Shown here: positions 8,748 to 17,387 of the stretch, piece after piece
Layout of the letters: each line of letters starts with the position of its first letter
Numbering within the stretch: position 1 is the first letter of the stretch
NCBI GenBank assembly: GCA_964252015.1
Contig: CAXULW010000001.1
Coordinates: forward strand, 186,001 to 250,000
Length of the DNA stretch: 64,000 bases
Direction: 5' to 3'
Source: CAXSBR01 sp964252015
GTDB lineage: Bacteria > Actinomycetota > Actinomycetes > Mycobacteriales > Jatrophihabitantaceae
Position numbers and translations under genes: made by a program
The notes under the pieces: generated by a model
Told to the model about the DNA's origin: nothing
Seen by the model: only the letters and a program-made list of their open reading frames with translations
Databases searched by the model: none

Positions 8748-9634
8748 CGCAACCGACCGCGTTGGCCAACGGGCGGGTTCCCGCGTCGTGTGCGAAGGAA
8801 CCTTCTCTCTCCTTTGGTGCGCGGTTGGATGCGGCCCTGTCGGCTCGCGGGTCGCTGTGCGTCGGCATCGACCCGCACGCTGCCCTCCTGCGGGACTGGG
8901 GTCTGTCTGACGACGTCGATGGCCTGGCCCGATTCGCCGCCGTCTGCGTCGACGCATTCGCTGGGTTGGCTGCAGTGGTCAAGCCCCAGTCCGCGTTCTT
9001 CGAACGTTTCGGCGCGGCCGGCGTCGCCGTCCTGGAACGGACCGTGGCCGACTGCCGCGCCGCCGGCGCCCTGGTCGTGCTCGACGTGAAACGGGGCGAC
9101 ATCGGTTCCACCATGGCCGCCTACGCGCAGGCCTACCTGGACCCGTCCTCACCGTTGGCCGCCGACGCCATGACCGTCAGCCCGTTCCTCGGGGTCGGTT
9201 CGCTCGAACCGGCGTTCAGCGCCGCGACCGAACACGGCGCCGGACTGTTCGTCCTGGCGCTGACGTCCAACCCGGAAGGGCCGCAGTTCCAGCACGCCCG
9301 CACCGCGGCCGGCGTAAGCGTGGCCCAGACCGTGGTCGATGAGCTGGCCGCCCGCAACGGCGCCCAGCAGCCGATGGGATCCTTCGGCGTCGTGGTCGGG
9401 GCCACGATCGGGTCGTCGGTGGCCGAGCTGGCTCGGCTGAACGGGCCGTACCTGGTGCCGGGCATCGGCGCCCAGGGGGGCACGTCCGCCGACGTGCGCC
9501 GCATCTTCGGCGCCGGCCTGGCCAACGTGGTGCCCAGCGTGTCGCGCCAGGTGCTGGCCGCGGGACCGAACGTGACCGCGCTGCGTGACTCGATCGCCCG
9601 GGTCGGGGAACAGTTCGCTTTCGTGCGGCCCTAA
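8744..9634 (+). CDS. pyrF: Orotidine 5'-phosphate decarboxylase, type 2
   Basis: Last step to UMP. The 296-residue length and the motifs VGIDPH, KPQSAFFERFG and VLDVKRGDIGSTM (catalytic Asp/Lys array) are those of the longer type 2 family found in actinobacteria. GTG start overlaps the pyrD stop (GTGA). The gene ends the pyr operon; in mycobacteria and many relatives mihF and gmk follow within about 1-2 kb, whereas here 7.4 kb separates pyrF from mihF. Confidence 0.96.
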   Translation: MTQPTALANGRVPASCAKEPSLSFGARLDAALSARGSLCVGIDPHAALLRDWGLSDDVDGLARFAAVCVDAFAGLAAVVKPQSAFFERFGAAGVAVLERTVADCRAAGALVVLDVKRGDIGSTMAAYAQAYLDPSSPLAADAMTVSPFLGVGSLEPAFSAATEHGAGLFVLALTSNPEGPQFQHARTAAGVSVAQTVVDELAARNGAQQPMGSFGVVVGATIGSSVAELARLNGPYLVPGIGAQGGTSADVRRIFGAGLANVVPSVSRQVLAAGPNVTALRDSIARVGEQFAFVRP

Positions 9635-9699
9635 CCCCTCACAGCAGGGCCACAGGCCCGCGACACGATCGCGACAGGCGCCGTGGCCAACCTGGCTGC

Positions 9700-9969
9700 A
9701 TGACCCCACTTCCTCGGTCCCTGACCACGCGCATCCGGGTGGCGATCGCCACCACCGTCGCCGGCGCCGCTGCGCTGTTCGGCGTCACCGCCTTCGCGGC
9801 CAGCCACAACGTTGCCACCGGAACCAGTTCCACCTCGACCTCGCCGTCGTCGAGCTCCGACACCGGCACCGGCTCGTCTACGACGTCGACGACCCCGAGC
9901 CAATCGGCCGGAACGACCGTCAGCAGCAGCTCCAGCTCGTCGAGAGACGGTGGCAGCAATGGCTCCTGA
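9700..9969 (+). CDS. Small secreted Ser/Thr-rich protein preceding apbE
   Basis: 89 residues: basic N-terminus, hydrophobic stretch around residues 13-33 ending AFAAS (a plausible signal peptide), then an almost pure Ser/Thr/Gly tail. The 3' end overlaps the apbE start by 11 bp, tying it to the flavin-transfer operon. Comparable operons usually encode an exported FMN_bind-domain protein that ApbE flavinylates; this protein has the expected export signal and linker but no FMN_bind domain. It may be a truncated relic, or carry flavin on one of its Ser/Thr residues. That is speculation. Confidence 0.65.
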   Translation: MTPLPRSLTTRIRVAIATTVAGAAALFGVTAFAASHNVATGTSSTSTSPSSSSDTGTGSSTTSTTPSQSAGTTVSSSSSSSRDGGSNGS

Positions 9970-11092
9970 CCGCGCCCGAGACGTCCCGTCCGATTCGTTT
10001 CACAATGACCCTGACGCCCGCCGACCCACCGCGACCTGGTCGGACTGGAGCTGCACCGTCCGCCTCGTCGTCGGCGAGGCCCGTGTCCTGGCCCCGGCCG
10101 TCGCCATGGTCAAGAATCGGATGGCTCAGGTCGAACGGGTGGCCAGCCGCTTCGTCACCGAATCCGACCTGAACTGGGCCAACGCGAACGGCGGCCGCCC
10201 GGTGGCCGTGTCCGGGTTGCTGATCGAACTGGTCGAGGCCGCGTTGGACGGGGCCCGCCGCAGTGACGGAGCCTTGGACCCCACCGTGGGCAAGCACCTG
10301 GCCGCGATCGGCTACGACCGCGACATCCTCCTGGTGACCGATCAGCTGGCGACCGATCAGCTGGCAACCGATCAGCTGGTGACCGATCAGCCCGCGCTTG
10401 ATCCGCCCGTGGCCGAACGGCCGGCCGGTGCGGTCGTGCCGGCCGGGCCCGGCGGGCGCACCTGGCGCCACGTCAACATCGACCGCGATCTCGGTCTGCT
10501 CACCGTCCCGAGCGGGACGGCCCTGGACCTGGGGGCGACGGCCAAGGCGCAGACGGCCGACTGGGCCGCCCGGGCGGTGCATCGGCGCTTCGGCACCTCG
10601 GTGATGGTCGAGATCGGCGGCGACCTGGCCGTAGCCGGCGCCCCGGCCGACGGCGACTGGCAGGTTGCGGTGGCCGAACGGGCCGGCGCGCCCGGTCAGC
10701 AGATCGGGGTACGGCGTGGCGGCGTGGCCACGTCGACGACCACGGTGCGCACCTGGCGCCGCGGCGACCTGCGCATGCACCACATCGTCGATCCGCGCAC
10801 CGGCCGTCCCACCGACGGCCCCTGGCGGACGGTGTCGGTCGCGGCCGAGAGCGCGCTGGACGCGAACGTGTGCTCCACCGCGGCGATCGTCCTCGGCGAC
10901 CGGGCGCTGGGTTGGCTCGACACGCAAGGCGTGGCCGCCCGGTTGGTCGACCGCGACGGCCGGGTGACGACGCTCGGCGGCTGGCCGGCCGATCGAACTG
11001 ACGCCGCCGAGGGTGTCGCGTCCGAGGACCGAGCGTCCCGGCAACGCGTGTCCCGCCTCGACGTGGCCCGGGCGTCGGTAGGTGCGCGATGA
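9959..11092 (+). CDS. apbE: ApbE-family FAD:protein FMN transferase
   Basis: 377 residues. Transfers FMN from FAD to a Thr/Ser of partner proteins. Family features: RFVTESDLNWAN near 60, LDLGATAKAQTADWAARAV (a variant of the DLGGIAKGYAVD motif), VEIGGDLAVAG, and HHIVDPRTGRPTDG with the downstream SALDANVCSTAA metal-binding segment. No signal peptide is evident after start ATG 9959, so cytoplasmic action or unusual export is possible. Odd: residues about 126-145 are a 15-bp tandem duplication (TDQLA repeated). Followed by a 4-bp overlap with the membrane protein gene. Confidence 0.88.
   Translation: MAPDRARDVPSDSFHNDPDARRPTATWSDWSCTVRLVVGEARVLAPAVAMVKNRMAQVERVASRFVTESDLNWANANGGRPVAVSGLLIELVEAALDGARRSDGALDPTVGKHLAAIGYDRDILLVTDQLATDQLATDQLVTDQPALDPPVAERPAGAVVPAGPGGRTWRHVNIDRDLGLLTVPSGTALDLGATAKAQTADWAARAVHRRFGTSVMVEIGGDLAVAGAPADGDWQVAVAERAGAPGQQIGVRRGGVATSTTTVRTWRRGDLRMHHIVDPRTGRPTDGPWRTVSVAAESALDANVCSTAAIVLGDRALGWLDTQGVAARLVDRDGRVTTLGGWPADRTDAAEGVASEDRASRQRVSRLDVARASVGAR
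10334..10393 (+). repeat. Four 15-bp tandem repeats inside apbE
   Basis: Units GTGACCGATCAGCTG (10334), GCGACCGATCAGCTG (10349), GCAACCGATCAGCTG (10364) and GTGACCGATCAGCCC (10379) keep the frame and give the TDQLA peptide repeat. The near-identity suggests recent slippage expansion in a surface loop. Confidence 0.9.
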
Positions 11093-11721
11093 TCCTCTGG
11101 TACCTGGCCCGCGCGGCCGGGATCGTCGCGTTCGCCAGCCTGAGCGTGGCCACCGGCCTCGGTGCGCTCACCGCGCGAAGCACCGCGGGCGCGCCCAGCG
11201 CCGACCGGACACGCGCGGTGGAACGTCGCGTCGTGCGGCAGTACGCGCACCGGGCCGCGGCCCTGGTCGGGGTGGCCCTGATCGGCCTGCACGTCGGCAC
11301 CCTGCTCGCCGATCCGTACGCCGACGTGGGAGTGCGCGGCCTACTGCCGTTCGGGTCCGGGTACCGCCCGCTGGCGGTGACGTTCGGCGTCCTGGCCGCC
11401 TACCTGCTGGTGGCCGTGCTCGTCACCGGCCTGCTCCGCGGGCGCATGGCTCGTTCCGCGGCCGGCGCGCGGCGCTGGCGCTACGTCCACGTCACCGCCT
11501 ATCTGGCCTGGGCCGCATCGGCCTGGCACTTCCTGCAGGCCGGCACCGACGCCGGCACCTGGTGGGCACTGGCCGTGCTGTGCGCCGGCACCGCCGTCGT
11601 CGCCGGCGGCGTGAGCGCTCGGCTGCTGGGCCTCGGTCGCCGCGGCTCGGGCCAACCGTCCGACGCCCACGCGCCGTTGGTCCGCGAACACCACCTCAAC
11701 CGGGTAGGAGCAGCGCGATGA
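11089..11721 (+). CDS. Ferric-reductase-like (cytochrome b type) integral membrane protein
   Basis: 210 residues with about five to six hydrophobic segments. His residues sit in or at the ends of segments (RQYAHRAAALVG, LIGLHVGTLL, YVHVTAYLAW, AWHFLQAG), spaced as in ferric reductase/MsrQ-like two-haem membrane domains. ATG overlaps the apbE stop and the stop overlaps the NuoF-like start. It would plausibly carry electrons across the membrane from the NuoF-like/ferredoxin proteins to an exported flavoprotein. Haem binding is inferred from the His pattern only. Confidence 0.75.
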   Translation: MILWYLARAAGIVAFASLSVATGLGALTARSTAGAPSADRTRAVERRVVRQYAHRAAALVGVALIGLHVGTLLADPYADVGVRGLLPFGSGYRPLAVTFGVLAAYLLVAVLVTGLLRGRMARSAAGARRWRYVHVTAYLAWAASAWHFLQAGTDAGTWWALAVLCAGTAVVAGGVSARLLGLGRRGSGQPSDAHAPLVREHHLNRVGAAR

Positions 11722-13130
11722 CCACCTTGGTGGAACGACTTCCGAACAGCGCACCGCCCGCCGGGTTCGACCCGCGCTGGATCCGGACCACCTCGATCGG
11801 TTCGGCCCGCCTGCTCCGTGGCCTCGACGACGCGCCCGGGCTGGGCCGGGACGAACACCGCCGCATCCACGGCGACGTGCCAGCCCTTGAGCGCCCGGAA
11901 CTGCTGAAGCTGCTGGACGGCGCTGGTCTCACCGGCCGCGGCGGGGCCGGCTTCCCACTGGCCGCCAAGGTCCGCGCGTTACGTCCGGGCCCGCCGGTCG
12001 TCGTGGTCAACGGCGCCGAGGGTGAGCCCGGCAGCGCGAAGGACGCGGTGCTGCTGGGCCGGGTGCCGCACCTCGTCCTCGACGGAGCCGCAGTGCTCGC
12101 CGACGCCATCGGCGCCCGTCAGGCGATCGTGGCCGTCACCGATCTGAGCGTCGAGCACCTCGTTCGCGGGGCGGTCGGGCAGCGTCCGGACTCGGCTCGG
12201 TTCGAGGTCCGCCGCGTGCCGGCCCGGTTCATCGCCGGCGAGGGGCGCACGCTCGTCCGCGCCCTCAGCGGCGGCCCGCAACTGCCGCCCGGACGGCGGG
12301 TTCACGCCACGGAGCACGGCGTCGGTGGCGCACCCACCCTGCTGGCCAACGCGGAGACGTTCGCCCATGTCGCGATCCTGACCCGCTGCTCCACCGTGGG
12401 GCCGGTCGGACCCGCCAACTCGCGTGATTCTGGCCCGATCACGGGAGTCAGCGGGGCACACTCGCACCTCGGGCGGGGCGCTGGCCGCGGGTGGCCGGCT
12501 GGTACGGAGACGGGGACGACGCTGCTCAGCGTCACCGGCGCCGTGGCCCGCCCCGGCGTGGTCGAGGTGCCGGTCGGTCTGCCCCTGGGCGAACTCGCCG
12601 CTCACGTCGGGGCCCACCCGAGCCCGTGGGTGGTCATCGGCGGCTACCACGGTGCCTGGCTGGCCAACGATCCCGGAGTGCGTCTTTCGCGGGCGGGCCT
12701 GCAGGCGGCGGGTGGCACCCTGGGCGCGGGCACGGTGATGTTCGTCGGTGCGGACACGTGCCCGTCGGCCGAGTTGAGCCGGGTGGCCGACTGGCTGGCC
12801 GGGGAGTCCGCGCGCCAGTGCGGACCCTGCGCGTTCGGGCTGCCGTCCCTGGCCGCGCAGCTGCATTCGTTACGGGTCAGCGATCGGTCTGCGCCCGCGA
12901 CCTGGCGGCAACTCGACCAACTGCCCGGGCGCGGAGCCTGCGCGCACCCCGACGGCTCGGCGCGGTTCCTGGCCTCGGGCCTGAGCCTGATCGCCCAGGA
13001 CCTGGCCGCCCACCAGAGCCGCCTGGCCGGCGCGCACGCCGACCGCGCCCATTTCGACCGCGCCCATTTCGACCGCGGCGACCTGGCCACCGACCGGATC
13101 GCCGCCTTCACCCCGCGGAGACGGTCATGA
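11718..13130 (+). CDS. NuoF-like FMN/4Fe-4S NADH-binding flavoprotein with SLBB domain
   Basis: 470 residues resembling the NADH-binding subunit of complex I: FMN/NAD motif GLTGRGGAGFPLAAKV near residue 73, NGAEGEPGSAKD near 97, an SLBB domain near 265-320, and the cluster motif SARQCGPCAFG near 360 with a further Cys in GRGACAHPDG. It lies outside any nuo operon and is coupled by overlaps to a haem-type membrane protein and a ferredoxin, so it most likely oxidises a nicotinamide or reduced ferredoxin for that chain. The C-terminus contains a duplicated 15-bp unit (RAHFD twice). Confidence 0.82.
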   Translation: MTTLVERLPNSAPPAGFDPRWIRTTSIGSARLLRGLDDAPGLGRDEHRRIHGDVPALERPELLKLLDGAGLTGRGGAGFPLAAKVRALRPGPPVVVVNGAEGEPGSAKDAVLLGRVPHLVLDGAAVLADAIGARQAIVAVTDLSVEHLVRGAVGQRPDSARFEVRRVPARFIAGEGRTLVRALSGGPQLPPGRRVHATEHGVGGAPTLLANAETFAHVAILTRCSTVGPVGPANSRDSGPITGVSGAHSHLGRGAGRGWPAGTETGTTLLSVTGAVARPGVVEVPVGLPLGELAAHVGAHPSPWVVIGGYHGAWLANDPGVRLSRAGLQAAGGTLGAGTVMFVGADTCPSAELSRVADWLAGESARQCGPCAFGLPSLAAQLHSLRVSDRSAPATWRQLDQLPGRGACAHPDGSARFLASGLSLIAQDLAAHQSRLAGAHADRAHFDRAHFDRGDLATDRIAAFTPRRRS

Positions 13131-13366
13131 GTTCTGCACGCGTCATCGCCACCGGGCTCGAGGTTGACTGGACCCGGTGCGACGGCCACGGCGTCTGCGC
13201 CGCGCTACTGCCCGCGGTGATCACCCGCGACGACCGGGGGTTTCCGCTCATCGACGCCCAGGCGGCGGCGACCACCGGGCCCGGGATGCTGAACCGCGTC
13301 GTCACCGCGTGTCCGGCCCTCGCGCTACGCCGGGTCGAGGCCGGCACCAACAGAACGCTGAGGTAG
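13127..13366 (+). CDS. Small 3Fe-4S-type ferredoxin
   Basis: 79 residues with the pattern CDGHGVC (Cys-x5-Cys) near residue 18 and a distal CPALAL Cys-Pro motif near 65, the arrangement of single-cluster 3Fe-4S ferredoxins of actinobacteria such as those serving P450s. No second cluster. ATG overlaps the NuoF-like stop. Likely electron shuttle of this redox operon, as no P450 gene is present here. Confidence 0.85.
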   Translation: MSSARVIATGLEVDWTRCDGHGVCAALLPAVITRDDRGFPLIDAQAAATTGPGMLNRVVTACPALALRRVEAGTNRTLR

Positions 13367-13385
13367 TCGGCCTCGTCCCATTTGC

Positions 13386-13391
13386 TATGAT
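13386..13391 (+). promoter_or_regulatory. Candidate -10 element of the Ser/Thr kinase gene
   Basis: TATGAT in the 85-bp gap after the ferredoxin stop, about 60 nt before the kinase start. No convincing -35 is seen. Confidence 0.35.
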
Positions 13392-13451
13392 TTCGACGAC
13401 CCCTGCGCCGTTATCGCTACAGTTGCACCTGCGTCGATCGGAGGTGTGTCA

Positions 13452-15851
13452 GTGCCGGAATCGGCGCGGTTCGGGCCGTACCGGCTCCAGGGTGAGATCG
13501 GCCGCGGTGCCATGGGCGTCGTCTACCGGGCCTACGACGAGCGGCACGCCCGCGTCGTTGCGCTCAAGGTGCTCTCGCCCGACATCAGTTCGGACACCGA
13601 CTACCGGCACCGGTTCGAGCAGGAATCGCACATCGTCGCCGCCCTGACCGACCCGCACGTCATCCCCATCCACTCCTACGGCGAGATCGACCAGTACCTC
13701 TACCTCGACATGCGCCTGGTGGAGGGCCGCAGCGTCAAGCAATGGCTGCGCGAATCCGGACCGATGGCGCCGACCCAGGCCGTGTCGATCACCAGCCAGG
13801 TCGCCGACGCGCTGGACTCCGCGCACGCCGACGGCGTCATCCACCGCGACGTCAAGCCGTCCAACGTCCTGATCGCCCGGCACGTGGCCACCCGTCACGG
13901 CCGCGACGAGTTCGCGTACCTGGTCGACTTCGGCATAGCCCGTTCCCTCGGCGGGACGGGGATGACGTCGGTCGGCTTCACCGTGGGGACGATCGACTAC
14001 ATGGCCCCGGAGCGGTTCGACGGTCAGCAGTCCGGCATCGGCGCCGACGTCTACGCCCTGGGCTGCCTGCTGGCCGAGTGCCTCACCGGACGCAAGCCGT
14101 TCCCCGGGGTGGAGGTGGCGCAGGTCGTTCGTGGGCATCTGCACTCGCCGCCGCCGCGTCCGTCGCAACTCGTCCCCGGTGTTCCGGCCGGCCTGGACGA
14201 CGTCGTGGCCAAGGCCATGGCCAAAGAGCCCGCCCAGCGCTACCACTCCGCCGGGGAACTGGCCGAAGCGGCCCGGGTCGCCCTGTCCGCGGGGACGAGC
14301 CGATCGTCGTCGGTGTCCTCGGTGTCGTCGGTGTCGTCGTCGGTGTCGTCGTCGCCGGCCGGCCCCGGTTTCGACCCCGGCCGGCTCACGTCCAGCGCCC
14401 TTCCGGTCCTCCCGACCGGACCCTCCGCCTATCCGCCCGGTTCGCTGAGCTCGCCCGGTCCGTCCACCCCGTCCGGCTCGCCCGGCCCGTCCGGCTCGCT
14501 CGGCAGCGGACCACGCCCGGCGCCAGCAGCGGGACCCGGTCCAGGGCGGTACGACCCGGGCGCGCCCGATCCGTCCCGGCCCGGCTCGTCCTGGCACGAC
14601 CCGTTCCGGCCCGACTCGTCCGGTCCAGGCCCGATGCCCGCGTACCTGGTCGGCGGCATGCCGCCCAACGCTCCGCGTGCCGACCCGTCGCCGCCCAACG
14701 GAGCGAACCATCGCCACCCGGGCCCGCCGGCGAGCGGACCGCCCGGGATGGCCGCCCCCGCCGGACGCGGTGACCGCAAGGTGCTGATGGTCGCGCTGGC
14801 CTGCGCGGTGCTCATCGTCATCGCCGGCGTGGCTGCGGTCGTCGTGCACAACAACCGCAACACCGCGAGTTGCGCCGCGGGAGCGAGCACCGCACTGATC
14901 GCCTGCACCAACACCTCACCTCCGGCGAGCGGAACCAGCAGGGCCACCAAGGCCTTGACGCCCAACGAGGCCTCGGCGAGCAAGGCCTTCAGCAACCCCA
15001 CCTCGTGCGCCTCGACCGGCACGGGCAAGGCTCCGTCCACGCAGGCCAGTTACGTCGACGCCGCGGTCGGTTGCCAGGTCAGCATTGCCGGGATCGGCGC
15101 CGTATATGCGTTCCATCTCAAATCGCCCGACGCCGCGACGTCGGCCCGGGAGGCGGTGGCGAGCTACAACGGCGGCGCCGGCAGCTACGGCTACGACAGC
15201 ATGCTGGACCGTGACACCGGCAAGGTCGTGCAGGGCACGTGGGCGACCCAGTACGCGGGCACACCGGAGTTCGTGCTGGTCTGGCCGACGTTTCAGGTCG
15301 CCGTCGTCGCGGTGTCCACGTCGTCCAGCGCGTCCTCGGCCCAACTGTTGACCGCGCTGAGGACCGTGTCGTGGCAGTACGGAAACTTCGGCGGCCCCCC
15401 GGACTACGGCAGCCAGGGCACGCTGCGCACGTACACCAAGTTGGCGTCCTGCACCCCGCACCGGCTCGAGGAGATCTCGGCCACCGAGTACCAGGTGAAC
15501 GTGGCCTGGTTGGTGTGCGCGACCCCGAAAGCGCAGCCGAGCTTCACGTCCATCGAACTGTTCCGGGTGGACACGGCCGCGCACGCCAGGAACGACCTGA
15601 GCATCGTGATCAGGGCCGGCTACACCCTGCTGAAGAACCTCAAGGGCGCCGACGGGGCCACCGGTCGATGTGTGTACTACCGCGGTTCGCTCAACACGGT
15701 GACGTCGATCTTCTGCCAGTACCCGCCGATCGGGGGCTATGACCAGGTGCACCTGGAAAGCCAGCTGGAGACGACGATGTCCGTGGCCGAGACCGAGAAG
15801 TTCTTCCGGACGCACAGCCTCAACATGCCCACCCTGCTCGACCCGGTCTGA
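13452..15851 (+). CDS. Transmembrane Ser/Thr protein kinase (PknB type)
   Basis: 799 residues if started at GTG 13452, which has GGAGG seven nt upstream; a GTG at 13446 is too close. The kinase domain (about 1-270) shows GRGAMGVVY, the ATP-binding Lys near 39 in ALKVL, HRDVKPSN near 131, DFGIA and APE. A Pro/Ser/Gly-rich juxtamembrane linker (about 280-440, including a TCG/GTG microsatellite around 14308-14357) leads to one membrane segment near 443-466 and a ~330-residue extracellular sensor of unknown fold, without PASTA repeats. Ligand unknown. Confidence 0.92.
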   Translation: MPESARFGPYRLQGEIGRGAMGVVYRAYDERHARVVALKVLSPDISSDTDYRHRFEQESHIVAALTDPHVIPIHSYGEIDQYLYLDMRLVEGRSVKQWLRESGPMAPTQAVSITSQVADALDSAHADGVIHRDVKPSNVLIARHVATRHGRDEFAYLVDFGIARSLGGTGMTSVGFTVGTIDYMAPERFDGQQSGIGADVYALGCLLAECLTGRKPFPGVEVAQVVRGHLHSPPPRPSQLVPGVPAGLDDVVAKAMAKEPAQRYHSAGELAEAARVALSAGTSRSSSVSSVSSVSSSVSSSPAGPGFDPGRLTSSALPVLPTGPSAYPPGSLSSPGPSTPSGSPGPSGSLGSGPRPAPAAGPGPGRYDPGAPDPSRPGSSWHDPFRPDSSGPGPMPAYLVGGMPPNAPRADPSPPNGANHRHPGPPASGPPGMAAPAGRGDRKVLMVALACAVLIVIAGVAAVVVHNNRNTASCAAGASTALIACTNTSPPASGTSRATKALTPNEASASKAFSNPTSCASTGTGKAPSTQASYVDAAVGCQVSIAGIGAVYAFHLKSPDAATSAREAVASYNGGAGSYGYDSMLDRDTGKVVQGTWATQYAGTPEFVLVWPTFQVAVVAVSTSSSASSAQLLTALRTVSWQYGNFGGPPDYGSQGTLRTYTKLASCTPHRLEEISATEYQVNVAWLVCATPKAQPSFTSIELFRVDTAAHARNDLSIVIRAGYTLLKNLKGADGATGRCVYYRGSLNTVTSIFCQYPPIGGYDQVHLESQLETTMSVAETEKFFRTHSLNMPTLLDPV

Positions 15852-15864
15852 CCAGCCGACCGGG

Positions 15865-15915
15865 CTCAGGACGGGGTCGGACTCAGGACGGGGTCGGGTT
15901 CAGGACGGGGTCGGG
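15865..15915. repeat. Three 17-bp tandem repeats at a convergent gene end
   Basis: CTCAGGACGGGGTCGGA-like units at 15865, 15882 and 15899 lie between the kinase stop and the aldo/keto reductase stop, with a partial fourth at 15916. They overlap the reductase C-terminus; each unit carries a TGA in one minus-strand frame. Confidence 0.85.
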
Positions 15916-16865
15916 CTCAGGATCTGGTCCAAGTCGTGGGTGGCCTCGGCGCTGGGACGCCACGTGCCGGCCCGGACGTTGGCGCGGACCTGCTGGGGCG
16001 AGGTGGCCCCGGCGATGACGCTGGCCACGGCCGGGCGTGCGGCCAGAGCGCCGATGGCCACGTCGAGCAGTCCCACGTCGTAGCGCCGGGCCAGTGCGTC
16101 CAGGGCCTCCACCCGGTCGAACGTCGGGTCGGTGAGCCGGCTCTGCATGTTCCAGGCCGCGATCCGGGATCCTTCGGGCGCCGGCTCGCCCCGGCGGTAC
16201 TTGCCGGTGAGCAGTCCGCTGGCCAGCGGGAAGTAGGGCAGCAGTCCGATGCCGTATTCGACCAGCGCCGGCACCAGCTCGCGTTCGGCGTCCGTGTTGA
16301 TCAGGTTGTACTCGTTCTGGGCGCTGACGAACCGTTCCAGGTGCGTCGTGCGCGCCGTCCAATCCGCGTGTGCGGTCTGGAAACCGCTGAAGTTCGAGTG
16401 GCCCAGGTAGCGGACCTTTCCCTCGCGCACCAGATCGGTCAGCGCGGACAGCGTCTCCTCGATCGGCGTCTGCGGGTCCGGGAAGTGCAGCTGGTACAGA
16501 TCGATCCAGTCGGTGCGCAGCCGGCGCAACGAGCTCTCGACCGCGCGGCGGACGTAGCGCCGCGAACCACGCGCGCCCCAGTCCTCGCCGTTGTCGGCGC
16601 CGCCAGGACGGCGGGAGTTGCTGCCGAACTTGGTCGCCAGCACGACGTCGTCCCGGCGACCGGCCAGCAACTCGCCCAACCGGGACTCGGACGGGCCGTA
16701 GCTGTCGGCGGTGTCGATCAACGTGATCCCGGCCTCGAGGGCGGAGTCCAGCACCGCCCGGCAGCCGTCCAGGTCGAGCTTCATACCGAAGTTGTTCGTG
16801 CCCAACCCCACCACGGACACCGTGAGCCCGGATCGCCCCAGCCGTCGAAATTCCATGTCAGCCAT
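15900..16865 (-). CDS. Aldo/keto reductase
   Basis: 321-residue NADPH-dependent oxidoreductase of the AKR superfamily. Visible are MEFRRLGRSGLTVSVVGLG, the Asp/Tyr pair in LIDTADSYG, the Lys in LATKFG and the His in LYQLHFPDP, completing the catalytic tetrad, then LGHSNFSG. Start is ATG 16865 (MADMEF); ATG 16856 is equally possible since neither has a ribosome binding site. Divergent from mihF and convergent with the kinase gene. Substrate cannot be told. Confidence 0.88.
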   Translation of the reverse strand: MADMEFRRLGRSGLTVSVVGLGTNNFGMKLDLDGCRAVLDSALEAGITLIDTADSYGPSESRLGELLAGRRDDVVLATKFGSNSRRPGGADNGEDWGARGSRRYVRRAVESSLRRLRTDWIDLYQLHFPDPQTPIEETLSALTDLVREGKVRYLGHSNFSGFQTAHADWTARTTHLERFVSAQNEYNLINTDAERELVPALVEYGIGLLPYFPLASGLLTGKYRRGEPAPEGSRIAAWNMQSRLTDPTFDRVEALDALARRYDVGLLDVAIGALAARPAVASVIAGATSPQQVRANVRAGTWRPSAEATHDLDQILSPTPS

Positions 16866-17015
16866 GGTTCGGCACGCTAGCGGGCCGTTGCGACAGCACG
16901 GTGCGCGGGCCGCGGTCGCGGCGGGGCGTCCGGGCGTCCCGGCGCGTTCGGGCCGGGTCGGTGGACGACGGGCGCGCGGTCGGCCGATCCTGTCCCCCGA
17001 TGCAACGGGGCGGGA

Positions 17016-17021
17016 TACCGT
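17016..17021 (+). promoter_or_regulatory. -10-like box for a leaderless mihF transcript
   Basis: TACCGT ends 6 nt before ATG 17028, placing a transcription start at or next to the start codon. No strong Shine-Dalgarno precedes it. Confidence 0.35.
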
Positions 17022-17027
17022 GCCGGG

Positions 17028-17381
17028 ATGGCCGTCCCCGACCGCACCGCGGAGCAGCGGCGGGCGGCCTCGCAACGCGCCGTGCTCGCCCGTCAGCGCC
17101 GGGCCGCGATCGCCGCCCAGCTCAAGTCCGGCGCGCTCACGCTGCTCGACGTGCTCGCTCTCGCCCAGGCCGAGGACGCGGTGGCCGCGATGCGGGTGAG
17201 CGTCGTTCTCGCCTCCCTGCCCCGGATGGGGCCGCGGCGCGCGGCTGACGCCATGGCCCGGCTGCGGGTCTCGCCGGCGCGTCGGCTGCGTGGGCTCGGT
17301 TCGGCCCAGCGCCGGGCGTTGCTCGACCTGGCCGGGGGACCCGAGCCGGCCCCGTCCGCGGTTACGTCGCCGGAACCCTGA
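17028..17381 (+). CDS. mihF: Actinobacterial integration host factor (nucleoid protein)
   Basis: 117-residue basic DNA-binding protein. The C-terminal block (VVLASLPRMGPRRA then RRLRGLGSAQRRALLDL) closely follows the helix-two-turn-helix signature of mycobacterial IHF, and the N-terminal TAEQRRAASQRAV matches its usual opening. In mycobacteria mihF sits between pyrF and gmk; here it is flanked by 7.4 kb and 8.7 kb of inserted genes, so recognising it anchors the backbone. It ends 6 bp from the convergent ycnI stop. Confidence 0.9.
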   Translation: MAVPDRTAEQRRAASQRAVLARQRRAAIAAQLKSGALTLLDVLALAQAEDAVAAMRVSVVLASLPRMGPRRAADAMARLRVSPARRLRGLGSAQRRALLDLAGGPEPAPSAVTSPEP

Positions 17382-17387
17382 TCGAGG

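Noticed and set aside
9812..9958. An upstream extension of apbE.
   Set aside because: The extra residues are the out-of-frame reading of the Ser/Thr-rich secreted protein gene and are not ApbE-like.
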